A stretch of 64,000 bases of DNA from Cupriavidus necator A5-1. Lineage in GTDB: Bacteria > Pseudomonadota > Gammaproteobacteria > Burkholderiales > Burkholderiaceae. Shown in pieces: positions 24,956 through 34,310 of the stretch. Position 1 is the first letter of the stretch; every line of letters begins with the position of its first letter. A program made the position numbers and the translations under genes. The notes under the pieces are model-generated. The model saw only the letters and a program-made list of their open reading frames with translations. It was not told the origin of the DNA and did not search any database. The stretch lies in contig NZ_JQLI01000008.1 in assembly GCF_000744095.1 (NCBI RefSeq), positions 1,488,001-1,552,000 on the forward strand, given 5' to 3'.

Positions 24956-26608
24956 ATGACCAAATTCGTCTTCGTCACCGGTGGCGTCGTCTCTTCTCTC
25001 GGCAAGGGCATCGCTGCTGCCTCGCTCGCGGCCATTCTTGAGTCGCGCGGCCTCAAAGTCACCCTCCTCAAGCTAGATCCCTACATCAACGTCGATCCCG
25101 GCACGATGAGCCCCTTCCAGCATGGCGAGGTGTTTGTCACGGAAGACGGTGCGGAAACCGACCTCGATCTCGGCCACTACGAACGTTTCGTCTCGGCCAA
25201 GATGCGCAAGTCGAACAATTTCACCACCGGCCAGATCTACGAATCGGTGATCCGCAAGGAGCGCCGCGGCGAATACCTGGGCAAGACCGTGCAGGTGATC
25301 CCGCATATCACCAACGAGATCCAGGCCTTCATCGAGAAGGGCGCGGCCGCGTCGCACGACGGCAAGGCCGACGTTGCGCTGGTGGAAATCGGCGGCACCG
25401 TGGGTGACATCGAATCGCTGCCGTTCCTGGAAGCCGCGCGCCAGATGAGCCTGCGCATGGGCCGCAACCATTGCGCCTTCGTGCACCTGACACTGGTGCC
25501 GTTCATCGCCAGCGCCGGCGAGCTGAAGACCAAGCCGACCCAGCACTCGGTGCAGAAGCTGCGTGAAATCGGCATCTCGCCGACCGCGCTGCTGTGCCGC
25601 GCCGACCGCCCGATTCCGGACGACGAGCGCGCCAAGATCTCGCTGTTCGCCAATATCCCGCAAGACGCCGTGATTTCGGTGTGGGACGCGGACAGCATCT
25701 ACAAGATCCCGCAGATGCTCAACGAGCAGGGCCTGGACCGCCTGATCTGCGAGGAGCTGCGCCTGGATCCGAGGCCGGCCGACCTGTCGATGTGGCAAAA
25801 GCTGGTCAAGGCCCAGGAAAATCCCGAGCACGAAATCACCATCGGCATGGTTGGCAAGTACGTCGACCTGACCGAGTCATACAAGTCGCTGATCGAGGCG
25901 CTGCGCCACGCCGGCATGCACACCGCCACGCGCGTGAACATCGAGTACATCGATTCCGAGGAACTGGAATCGGGCCACCTCGAAGTGCTGGCCCCGCTGG
26001 ACGCCATCCTGGTGCCGGGCGGCTTCGGCAAGCGCGGCACGGAAGGCAAGATCCGTGCGATCCAGTACGCCCGCGAGAACAAGATCCCGTACCTGGGCAT
26101 CTGCCTGGGCATGCAGCTGGCCGTGATCGAGTTTGCCCGCCACCTGGCCGGCATGGGTGACGCCAACTCGACCGAGTTCAACCTGGAAACCGAACACCCG
26201 GTGGTCGCGCTGATCACCGAGTGGGTGGACCGCGAAGGCAAGGTCGAGCAGCGCTCGGCCGATTCCGACCTGGGCGGCACCATGCGCCTGGGCGCCCAGC
26301 GCGTGCCGGTCAAGGATGGCACCAAGGCCGCCGCCATCTACGGCGCCGAGGTCAACGAGCGCCACCGTCACCGCTACGAGGTCAACAACCACTACGTGCC
26401 GACGCTGGAAAAGGCCGGCATGGTGATCTCGGCCCGCACCCCGACCGAGAACCTGCCGGAAATGATGGAGCTGCCCGAGTCGATGCACCCCTGGTTCGTC
26501 GGCGTGCAGTTCCACCCGGAATTCACCTCGACCCCGCGCGACGGCCATCCGCTGTTCAAGGCCTACGTCGAAGCCGCGCTGGCCAGCCAGCAGCGCAAGG
26601 GCGCCTGA
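24956..26608 (+). CDS. pyrG: CTP synthase
   Basis: The 550-residue enzyme makes CTP from UTP, ATP and glutamine. The N-terminal synthetase domain starts TKFVFVTGGVVSSLGKGI with its ATP-binding loop. The C-terminal class I glutamine amidotransferase domain shows the oxyanion PGGFGKRG, the Cys nucleophile in GICLGMQLAVIEF, and the His/Glu pair in VQFHPEFTS. It heads the pyrG-kdsA-DUF1330-eno-ftsB cluster that is typical of Burkholderiales. Length agrees with E. coli PyrG (545). Confidence 0.98.
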   Translation: MTKFVFVTGGVVSSLGKGIAAASLAAILESRGLKVTLLKLDPYINVDPGTMSPFQHGEVFVTEDGAETDLDLGHYERFVSAKMRKSNNFTTGQIYESVIRKERRGEYLGKTVQVIPHITNEIQAFIEKGAAASHDGKADVALVEIGGTVGDIESLPFLEAARQMSLRMGRNHCAFVHLTLVPFIASAGELKTKPTQHSVQKLREIGISPTALLCRADRPIPDDERAKISLFANIPQDAVISVWDADSIYKIPQMLNEQGLDRLICEELRLDPRPADLSMWQKLVKAQENPEHEITIGMVGKYVDLTESYKSLIEALRHAGMHTATRVNIEYIDSEELESGHLEVLAPLDAILVPGGFGKRGTEGKIRAIQYARENKIPYLGICLGMQLAVIEFARHLAGMGDANSTEFNLETEHPVVALITEWVDREGKVEQRSADSDLGGTMRLGAQRVPVKDGTKAAAIYGAEVNERHRHRYEVNNHYVPTLEKAGMVISARTPTENLPEMMELPESMHPWFVGVQFHPEFTSTPRDGHPLFKAYVEAALASQQRKGA

Positions 26609-26636
26609 GGCCCGGCTGCAAGCAGGAGAGACTGTC

Positions 26637-27506
26637 ATGAAACTCTGTGGATTCGAGGCCGGCCTCGACAAGCCGTTCTTCCTGATCGCGGGTCCGTGCG
26701 TGATCGAGTCCGAGCAGATGGCGCTGGATACCGCCGGCGAGCTCAAGGCCATCACCGCTGAACTGGGCATCCCGTTCATCTACAAGTCGTCGTTCGACAA
26801 GGCCAACCGTTCGTCGGGCAAGTCGTTCCGCGGCCTGGGGATGGAGAAGGGCCTGGAGATCCTGGCGACCGTCAAGCGCGAGATCGGCGTGCCGGTGCTG
26901 ACCGACATCCACGAGATCGACGAGATCAAGCCTGTCGCCGCCGTGGTGGACGTGCTGCAGACGCCGGCTTTCCTGTGCCGCCAGACCGATTTCATCCGTG
27001 CCTGCGCGCAAAGCGGCAAGCCGGTGAATATCAAGAAGGGCCAGTTCCTGGCGCCGCACGACATGAAGAACGTGATCGACAAGGCCCGCGATGCCGCGCG
27101 CGAAGCCGGTCTGCCCGATGACGTCTTCATGGCCTGCGAGCGCGGTGTCTCGTTCGGCTACAACAACCTCGTGTCCGACATGCGCTCGCTGGCGATCATG
27201 CGCGAGACCGGTGCCCCGGTGGTGTTCGACGCCACCCACTCGGTGCAGCTGCCGGGCGGCCAGGGCACCAGCTCGGGCGGCCAGCGCGAGTTCGTGCCGG
27301 TGCTGTCGCGCGCCGCCGTCGCCACCGGCGTGGCGGGCCTGTTCATGGAAACGCACCCGGACCCGAGCAAGGCCATGTCCGATGGCCCCAACGCGGTGCC
27401 GCTGTCGCGCATGAAGGAACTGCTGGCCGTGCTCAAGGAACTGGACACGCTGGTCAAGCGCGCCGGCTTCCTGGAAGACAACTTCGGCTGGCCGGCCTGC
27501 GCCTGA
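26637..27506 (+). CDS. kdsA: 3-deoxy-8-phosphooctulonate synthase
   Basis: The 289-residue enzyme condenses arabinose-5-phosphate with phosphoenolpyruvate to form KDO-8-phosphate for lipopolysaccharide. Family blocks AGPCVIESEQMALDTAGEL, FIYKSSFDKANRSS, GFSYNNL-type GVSFGYNNLV, VFDATHSVQLPGG and METHPDPSKAMSDGPN are all present. The ATG follows AGGAGAG by 6 nt and lies 28 nt after pyrG. It belongs to the same operon; a 13-bp stem-loop follows its stop. Confidence 0.98.
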   Translation: MKLCGFEAGLDKPFFLIAGPCVIESEQMALDTAGELKAITAELGIPFIYKSSFDKANRSSGKSFRGLGMEKGLEILATVKREIGVPVLTDIHEIDEIKPVAAVVDVLQTPAFLCRQTDFIRACAQSGKPVNIKKGQFLAPHDMKNVIDKARDAAREAGLPDDVFMACERGVSFGYNNLVSDMRSLAIMRETGAPVVFDATHSVQLPGGQGTSSGGQREFVPVLSRAAVATGVAGLFMETHPDPSKAMSDGPNAVPLSRMKELLAVLKELDTLVKRAGFLEDNFGWPACA

Positions 27507-27517
27507 GCCGGCCCGGT

Positions 27518-27549
27518 TTTGTCACCACCGCAATGCCGGTGGTGACAAA
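27518..27549 (+). other. Stem-loop between kdsA and the DUF1330 gene
   Basis: TTTGTCACCACCG (27518-27530) is the exact reverse complement of 27537-27549, with a 6-nt loop. No T-run follows. It may be a processing or stability element, or a partial terminator within the operon. Confidence 0.55.
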
Positions 27550-27588
27550 CCATATCGAAAGACAATACAAAAAATCGGGAGATATTCC

Positions 27589-27882
27589 ATGGCCGCGGGC
27601 TATATCATCGCCTACGTCGACGTGACCGACCCCCAGCAGTACGAGGAGTACAAGGTGCTCTCGAGCAAGGCCATGCAGATCCATGGCGCCGAGGTGCTGG
27701 TACGCGGCGGCACGACCGAGCCGCTGGAGGGCGAGTGGGCGCCGACGCGCGTCGTGGTGCTGAAATTCCCCAGCTATGACGCCGCCAAGTCGTTCCATGA
27801 CGGCGAAGCCTATCGCGCCGCCCGCAAGGCGCGCGAGCATGCGGCGACGATGAACATGATCGTGGTGGAAGGCGCGGCCTGA
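27589..27882 (+). CDS. DUF1330 family protein
   Basis: The 97-residue protein has a ferredoxin-like (dimeric alpha/beta barrel) pattern. It starts MAAGYIIAYVDVTDPQQYEEYK and has the conserved block VVVLKFPSYDAAKSFHDGEAYRAARKAR typical of DUF1330. The function is unknown; similar small barrels include monooxygenases and stress proteins. GGGAGA precedes the ATG. It sits between kdsA and eno, an arrangement I associate with Cupriavidus/Ralstonia and relatives. Confidence 0.9.
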   Translation: MAAGYIIAYVDVTDPQQYEEYKVLSSKAMQIHGAEVLVRGGTTEPLEGEWAPTRVVVLKFPSYDAAKSFHDGEAYRAARKAREHAATMNMIVVEGAA

Positions 27883-27980
27883 GATCGGTTGAAATCGGGC
27901 CGCAGGCATGGCATGCGCCTGCCACGCGGACAGGTTGAAGTAATCAGCAGCAGCAAGAATCAACAGTCAGAGAGGAATTC

Positions 27981-29270
<1,290 letters not shown>

Positions 29271-29280
29271 GGCCTGTGGT

Positions 29281-29308
29281 CGTCATTCCCGCCTGCGCGG
29301 GAATGACG
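29281..29308. repeat. Palindromic intergenic element after eno
   Basis: CGTCATTCCCGC pairs over 12 bp with GCGGGAATGACG around CTGC. This CATTCCCGC-type palindrome is a widespread intergenic repeat in betaproteobacteria. It may act as a terminator or mRNA stabiliser; no T-run follows. Confidence 0.65.
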
Positions 29309-29438
29309 TGCTGGTTCGCAAAGGGCGGCGGTACGGATTGATTTCCGGCCGCCGTTTTTGTATCGAAATCTGCCTGGCAATTGCCTTCCGGCCTGAGTTC
29401 GCAGATCATTGTGCGGAATTTCTTGTCCGCAACCTTTC

Positions 29439-29780
29439 ATGCGTCTGATCTCGCTGCTGTTGTTCGTGCTGCTGCTTGCGATCCAGTATCCGCTCTGGCT
29501 GGGCAAGGGTGGCTGGCTGCGTGTCTGGGACCTGAACCGGCAGCTGACCGAGCAGGGCACCCGCAACCAGACGCTCAAGCTGCGCAACGCCAAGCTGGAA
29601 GGGGAAGTCGCCGACCTGCAGGACGGCACCGGCGCAATCGAGGAACGTGCCCGCTATGAGCTGGGCATGGTGAAGGAAGGCGAGGTGTTTGTGCAGTTCG
29701 TCGCGCCGGCACCCAAGGTCAGCGCCACGCCGCCGCTGCCGCCGCCGCCGAATTCGGCGGCTGGCATGGCGCGCCACTGA
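29439..29780 (+). CDS. ftsB: Cell division protein FtsB
   Basis: The 113-residue protein starts MRLISLLLFVLLLAIQYPLW, a single membrane segment, followed by a periplasmic coiled coil (about residues 30-75, VWDLNRQLTEQ...KLEGEVADLQDG) and the conserved ERARYELGMVKEGE. FtsB joins FtsL and FtsQ in the divisome. The Pro/Ala-rich tail after residue 85 is typical of the Burkholderiales form. The ATG at 29439 is used because the open frame upstream adds only ten residues before the membrane anchor. Position after eno is conserved. Confidence 0.95.
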   Translation: MRLISLLLFVLLLAIQYPLWLGKGGWLRVWDLNRQLTEQGTRNQTLKLRNAKLEGEVADLQDGTGAIEERARYELGMVKEGEVFVQFVAPAPKVSATPPLPPPPNSAAGMARH

Positions 29781-29796
29781 GTCATAACGATCATGC

Positions 29797-29831
29797 CGGT
29801 TTGCTCCCCTCTCCCGCGTGCGGGAGAGGGG
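29797..29831. repeat. REP-like intergenic palindrome, copy 2
   Basis: CCCCTCTCCCGC (29806-29817) pairs with 29820-29831; CCGGTTTGCT precedes it as in the other copies. It separates ftsB from the convergent lipoprotein gene. Confidence 0.75.
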
Positions 29832-29901
29832 AGCGTACGCGAGGGTTCGTGGCCCTAATGCAGCGCTCCGGTTCGCGACCCCTAAAAGCACCCTCCGCCC
29901 G

Positions 29902-30327
29902 TCACCACCAGTACGGATACCAGCCGCCCCAGTAGCCGGGCATGCCGACGCTGACGCCGCCGCCCCAGCCACTCCACCCACCGTAGAACAGGCTCCAGCT
30001 CGTGTTGGGATACGCCGCGCGCGCGTATGCTTCGGCTTGCTGTTGGCGCGCGATGGCGTCCGCCTGTTCGCGCAGCACTTCCTGGTTCAACGTATCGAGT
30101 TTCTGCCGCTGCTCGGGCGTCAGCCGCGCGGGCCGAACGGCATTGGGCGCGAGCCGCGCCGTCGGCGGCGACCCATTTTCGTCGCGCGGCAAGTCCGCGC
30201 AGCCGCCAGTCATCAGGAGGGCGCCGGCCAGCGCCGAAGCGCAGGCGCCACCCAGCCTGCCGCGCGAGACGGCCCCCGTGGTGGCGCGGGAATCTTCGGG
30301 CAGGGGGTGGGAGGCTCGGGCGGACAT
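29902..30327 (-). CDS. Small putative lipoprotein, function unknown
   Basis: The 141-residue product has an Arg-containing N-terminus, a hydrophobic stretch (ASALAGALLMTGGC, Cys about 43) that fits a lipobox, a charged helix with LTPEQRQKLDTLNQEVLREQADAI, and a C-terminus rich in Gly, Trp and Tyr (YGGWSGWGGGVSVG...YPYWW). I do not recognise the family. A start further downstream at an internal codon is possible, because the signal begins late. It is convergent to ftsB, with a REP-like palindrome between them. Confidence 0.6.
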   Translation of the reverse strand: MSARASHPLPEDSRATTGAVSRGRLGGACASALAGALLMTGGCADLPRDENGSPPTARLAPNAVRPARLTPEQRQKLDTLNQEVLREQADAIARQQQAEAYARAAYPNTSWSLFYGGWSGWGGGVSVGMPGYWGGWYPYWW

Positions 30328-30460
30328 GGCAGGTCTCCGGCTCGCTAGGTACTGCGGCTAGTACTGCAATCGTACAGCCATTGGACTGGGCGGCGCAGTG
30401 GATGTTTCCGTTGCGCCGCCCCGCACCTTCCTGGTGTTCCGCCGTGGTGTGCGCCCGCGC

Positions 30461-31462
30461 TTAGTGGTGCTGGTGCGCGCCGGCTCCGGCGCCGGTGGCG
30501 ATATGCGTGGGCGAGAACAGCTGGGCGCAGTCGACCGGGTCGAACTCATAGCGCTGGCCGCAGAAATCGCAATGGATCTCGACATTGCCGCGCTCGGCGA
30601 TGATGCTCTCGATCTCGTCCTGGCCCAGCGACTGCAGCATGCCCGCCACCTTTGGGCGCGAGCACGAGCAGTGAAAATGCGGCGTCAGCGGCTCAAACAC
30701 GCGCAGGCCAGCATCCTGCAGGTCTTCCCAGAACAGGCGGCGCAGCAGCGTGTCGGGCGTCTCGGCCAGCAGTTCGTCGGCCTTGAGCGTGGTGCCCAGC
30801 TGCACGGCGCGGTCCCAGGTGTCCAGGTCCTGCGCGCGCGCGTGGCTGGCCAGCGGCGCGCCGGTTTCGCCGACTTCCGCGGTGCCGCCATAGGCAGGCA
30901 GCTTCTGCAGCAGCATGCCGGCGGCGACGTGGTCGTCCGCGGCCAGCCACAGGCGCGTGTCGAGCTGCTCCGAGGCATGCATGTAGTGCTCCAGCACGGC
31001 GCTGATCGAGGCCAGCGGGCCGTGGGCGTCGGCCAGTGGCACGATGCCCTGGTACGGCTGCTGGCCCGGCAGCTTGTCCTTCGGGTCCAGCGTGATGGCG
31101 AAGCGGCCGTGGCCGTGGGCGTGGACCATGTCGGCCAGCGTGGCGTCGTCGGCAATCTCGGCGCCTTCCGCCAGCTTGGCGGTGGCGCGCATCGACAGGT
31201 CGGACAGGCACTCCACCACCAGCATGCGCACCGGGCCGTCGCCGTGCAGTTGCATCACCAGTGCGCCGTTGAACTTCAGGTTGGCCGACAGCAGCGCCGC
31301 GGCGGCCATCATCTCGCCCAGCAGCCGGCGGACCGGCGCGGGGTAGCTGTGGCGGCCCAGCACTTCTTGCCAGGTGGCTTCCATGCGCACCAGCTCGCCG
31401 CGCACGGGGGCCGCGTCGAACAGGAACTTCTGCAGGGTGTCGGGGGTGGTGGTATCGGTCAC
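30461..31462 (-). CDS. hslO: Redox-regulated chaperone Hsp33
   Basis: The 333-residue chaperone is activated by oxidation of a zinc site. The C-terminal zinc motif is intact as HCSCS...CDFCGQR (CxC-X27-CxxC). The start is placed at GTG 31462 (MTDTTTPDTLQKFLFD); the open frame reaches back into the gamma carbonic anhydrase gene without domain support. No strong Shine-Dalgarno is visible, so expression may depend on coupling to the gene 50 nt upstream. The His-rich end (GAHQHH) may be a metal-binding tail. Confidence 0.94.
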   Translation of the reverse strand: MTDTTTPDTLQKFLFDAAPVRGELVRMEATWQEVLGRHSYPAPVRRLLGEMMAAAALLSANLKFNGALVMQLHGDGPVRMLVVECLSDLSMRATAKLAEGAEIADDATLADMVHAHGHGRFAITLDPKDKLPGQQPYQGIVPLADAHGPLASISAVLEHYMHASEQLDTRLWLAADDHVAAGMLLQKLPAYGGTAEVGETGAPLASHARAQDLDTWDRAVQLGTTLKADELLAETPDTLLRRLFWEDLQDAGLRVFEPLTPHFHCSCSRPKVAGMLQSLGQDEIESIIAERGNVEIHCDFCGQRYEFDPVDCAQLFSPTHIATGAGAGAHQHH

Positions 31463-31512
31463 AATGTCTGTTGATGCTTCGGTAAGTGCTGCCGCGGGGC
31501 GCTGGACTGGGT

Positions 31513-32037
31513 TCAGCCGATCCGCTTGAGCTGTTGCTTGTATATGGCCTGGCGCGTGGCGTAGGTCTCGGCGTTGCGGTACAGGTTGGCGACGTCTGCG
31601 TCGGTCAACTGGCGCACCACCTTGGCCGGCGCGCCCAGGATCAGCGAGCGGTCCGGGAAGACCTTGCCCTCGGTGACCACGGCGCCGGCGCCGACCAGGC
31701 ACTCCTTGCCGATCACGGCGCGGTTCAGCACCACGGCCTGGATGCCGATCAGCGAGCCTTCGCCGACGGTGCAGCCGTGCAGCATGGCCTGGTGGCCGAT
31801 CGAGACCTTGTCGCCCAGGGTCAGCGGGCAGCCCGGGTCGGTGTGCAGCACGGAGCCCTCCTGGATATTGGTGTCGTGGCCTACCACGATCGGCTCGTTG
31901 TCGCCGCGGATCACGACACCGGGCCAGGCGCTGGCGCGGGACTTGAGGGTCACGTTGCCGATGACGGTGGCTTCAGGGGCCACGTAGGCATCGCTGTCGA
32001 TATTGGGCTTGACGTCGCCGAGCTGGTAAAGCGCCAT
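31513..32037 (-). CDS. Gamma carbonic anhydrase family protein
   Basis: The 174-residue left-handed beta-helix protein has hexapeptide-like repeats (VIGNVTLKSRASAWPGVVIRGDN and following). Three candidate zinc His residues are visible, in LHTDPG, IGHQAMLHG and its second His. Members include YrdA, PaaY and CaiE; activity as carbonic anhydrase or thioesterase is not certain. It lies 50 nt upstream of hslO on the same strand, a common pairing in Burkholderiales. Confidence 0.9.
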   Translation of the reverse strand: MALYQLGDVKPNIDSDAYVAPEATVIGNVTLKSRASAWPGVVIRGDNEPIVVGHDTNIQEGSVLHTDPGCPLTLGDKVSIGHQAMLHGCTVGEGSLIGIQAVVLNRAVIGKECLVGAGAVVTEGKVFPDRSLILGAPAKVVRQLTDADVANLYRNAETYATRQAIYKQQLKRIG

Positions 32038-32207
32038 GAGGTCTCCTGCACGAAAGGCTTTTGTTGAAATGGGGGTTGCCGCCGGACTTTAAAGGGTCGG
32101 TGGGGGTGCGGTGCGGCCGCGAGCCGGGGTGCCACGGGCTGCGCGACCCTCGCGGCAGCGGGGTGTCGGCGAGGCCCTACAATGGCGGCAGACCGGATTT
32201 TACGCCC

Positions 32208-33062
32208 ATGCCAGAAAAAACTCCCGCCGCGGCTTTGCCTGATCCATCACTTTCGCCACGCCGCCACGCGCTGGCGGTGCTGTGCATGACGGATGCGCGC
32301 GCCAAGGCCGCGGCGGCGCGGGCGCTGTATCGTCAGGCGATGGCGCTGCCGGATGCAGCACTGGGCGCGGATGAATCGATCAAAGCCGGACACACCGGCT
32401 GCATCCCGGGCCGTCCCGAGCGGCCGCCGTTGGTCGCGCCGCAGGACGTCGAGCGGCGCCGCTCGCTGCATACCCCGGCCGGCCGAGCGGCGATGATCCA
32501 TGCGCTGTGCCATATCGAATTCAACGCGATCAACCTGGCGCTCGACGCAGTCTGGCGTTTTGCCGGCATGCCGCCCGCCTACTACCGCGACTGGTTGCGC
32601 GTGGCCGATGAAGAGGCGTACCACTTCACGCTGCTGGCCGACCACCTCGGCACGCTGGGCGCGGCCTATGGCGATTTCCCGGCGCACAACAGCCTGTGGG
32701 AGATGACCGACAAGACCGCCGGCGACGTGCTGGCGCGCATGGCGCTGGTGCCCCGCACGCTGGAGGCGCGCGGGCTGGATGCCTCGCCGCCGGTGCGCGC
32801 CAAGCTGGCGGGGGCGGGCGACCATGCGGCGGCGGCCATCATTGACATCATCCTGCGCGACGAGGTCGGCCACGTTGCGATCGGCAATCACTGGTACCGC
32901 TGGCTGTGCGCGCAGCGGGGGCTGGAGCCGGTTGCCACCTACGCGCAGCTGGCCGAGCAGTACCGTGCGCCGAAGCTGCGTGGGCCGTTCAACCTTGATG
33001 CGCGGCGCGCGGCCGGGTTTGACGAAGATGAGCTGGCCTGGCTGGAGGCATCGGCCGGCTAA
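32208..33062 (+). CDS. Ferritin-like DUF455 family protein
   Basis: The 284-residue protein has a helical ferritin-like core with metal-binding ExxH patterns: HALCHIEFNAINLALD near 110, DEEAYHFTLLADHL near 148 and DEVGHVAIGNHWYRW near 235. The ATG at 32208 follows a possible -10 box (TACAAT, 32179-32184) by about 23 nt. The family is of unknown function; a diiron or dinuclear metal oxidase activity is plausible. Its 3' end meets the MFS pseudogene. Confidence 0.87.
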   Translation: MPEKTPAAALPDPSLSPRRHALAVLCMTDARAKAAAARALYRQAMALPDAALGADESIKAGHTGCIPGRPERPPLVAPQDVERRRSLHTPAGRAAMIHALCHIEFNAINLALDAVWRFAGMPPAYYRDWLRVADEEAYHFTLLADHLGTLGAAYGDFPAHNSLWEMTDKTAGDVLARMALVPRTLEARGLDASPPVRAKLAGAGDHAAAAIIDIILRDEVGHVAIGNHWYRWLCAQRGLEPVATYAQLAEQYRAPKLRGPFNLDARRAAGFDEDELAWLEASAG

Positions 33063-33107
33063 AGCCCGGCCTACCCTGCCTGGCCACCCCCCGGGGACTG
33101 CCCGTCC

Positions 33108-34153
33108 TCAGCCGTGCGGCGGAAAGCCATGTTTACGCGCCGACCAGGCCGCCAGCCAGGTTGCGGCCAGCAACGCCACCACCACGGGCGGGAAGGCACC
33201 GATGCTAGGGCCATCCAGCAGCAAGCCACCGATGACGCCACCGCCGGCAATGGCGATGTTCCAGGCGGTGACCAGCATCGACTGGGCCACGTCAGCGGAC
33301 GGCCCGGCGGTTTTCGCGATCGCCGTCTGGAACAGCGTCGAGACCCCGCCGAAGCCCACGCCCCAGATCGCGGCGGCACTGTAGATGACGGCGGCGGACA
33401 CGCCCCCCGCGCCGAGCGCCAGCACCGCAAGCCCGAACAGCACTGTGCTCGCCAGCGTCAGCGCCCGCAGCCACTTGTCGATCAGGACACCCGTGATCCA
33501 GATGCCGACCAGCGATGCCACGCCAAATGCCAGCAGGACAAGATCCAGCCGCGCCCACGGCGTTGGCTTCGCGCAGGAACGGCGCGATATAGGTATAGAG
33601 GATGTTGTGCGCCAGCACGTAGGCAAGCGTCACGAACAGCACGGTGCGCACGCCCGGCAAGGTGAAGACGCGCGCGAGCGGCAGCTGCTGGCTCGCAGGC
33701 TGGCCGGCAAAATCCGGCACGCTGGCCAGGACCCAGGCAACCAGGCCCAGCGTCATCACGCTCATGATGCCGAAGCACGCGCGCCAGCCCATGATGGCGC
33801 CGAGCAAGGTCCCGGACGGCACGCCCAGCGACAAGGCCAGCGGAATGCCCACCATCGCGACTGCAATGGCACGGCCCTTCAGGTGCTCGGGCACCATGCG
33901 CGCGGCATAGCCCGCCAGCAGCGCCCACAGCAGCCCGGCCGATACGCCGGCGAGAAAGCGCGCCGCCATCGTCAGGAAATAGCTGCCCCGGACACAGCCG
34001 TCACCGAGTTGGCGACGGCAAATCCCGCGATGGCAAGCACCAGCAGCGGCCGTCGCCGCATGCCTTGCGTGGCCGCGGTCAGCGGGATCGCGGCGATCAG
34101 CGAACCGAAGGCGTAGATGGTGACCAACTGACCGGCAAGCGGTTCGGAAACGG
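33108..34153 (-). pseudogene. MFS transporter remnant: two frameshifts, N-terminus lost
   Basis: Three consecutive reading frames add up to one MFS permease. The N-terminal part reads SEPLAGQLVTIYAFGSLIAAIPLT...SVTAVSG and breaks at a CCCC run near 33986-33989. The middle reads SYFLTMAARFLAGVSAGLLWALLAGYAARM... to FLREANAVG and breaks near 33549-33556. The end reads RLDLVLLAFGVASLVGIW... to 33108. Each break is repaired by removing one base. The first 40-50 residues expected of an MFS protein, including the first membrane segment, are missing: similarity starts at the edge of the MITE-like element. It most resembles AraJ-type efflux permeases. Sequencing error may explain single frameshifts but not the lost N-terminus. 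Confidence 0.85.
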
Positions 34154-34310
34154 CTAGGAGTCTGCGCGGCAGAAGCCCGGTGCTGCAAAACGAGGCAATT
34201 TCAGGGGTCCTCGACGCCTTACCCTCCTCGAATAAATCGATCCTGCGCGATTCTGAGAGGTCGATTTTCGAGCGCTCATTTTTCAATCCTTCTGCCGCGC
34301 AGACTCCTAG
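34154..34310. mobile_element. 157-bp MITE-like element with perfect inverted termini
   Basis: The first 22 bases (34154-34175) are the exact reverse complement of the last 22 (34289-34310). Both ends begin with CTAG read outward, which is best explained as an 18-bp terminal inverted repeat (GAGTCTGCGCGGCAGAAG) plus a 4-bp palindromic target duplication, CTAG. The interior is not coding for a transposase. The element is flanked by the acyl-CoA synthetase stop on one side and the truncated MFS gene on the other. Confidence 0.75.

Noticed and set aside
34175..34290. GLLPRRLL read across the element end as the MFS start
   Set aside because: It resembles an MFS N-terminus by chance; these residues are encoded by the terminal inverted repeat of the MITE-like element, not by the original gene.
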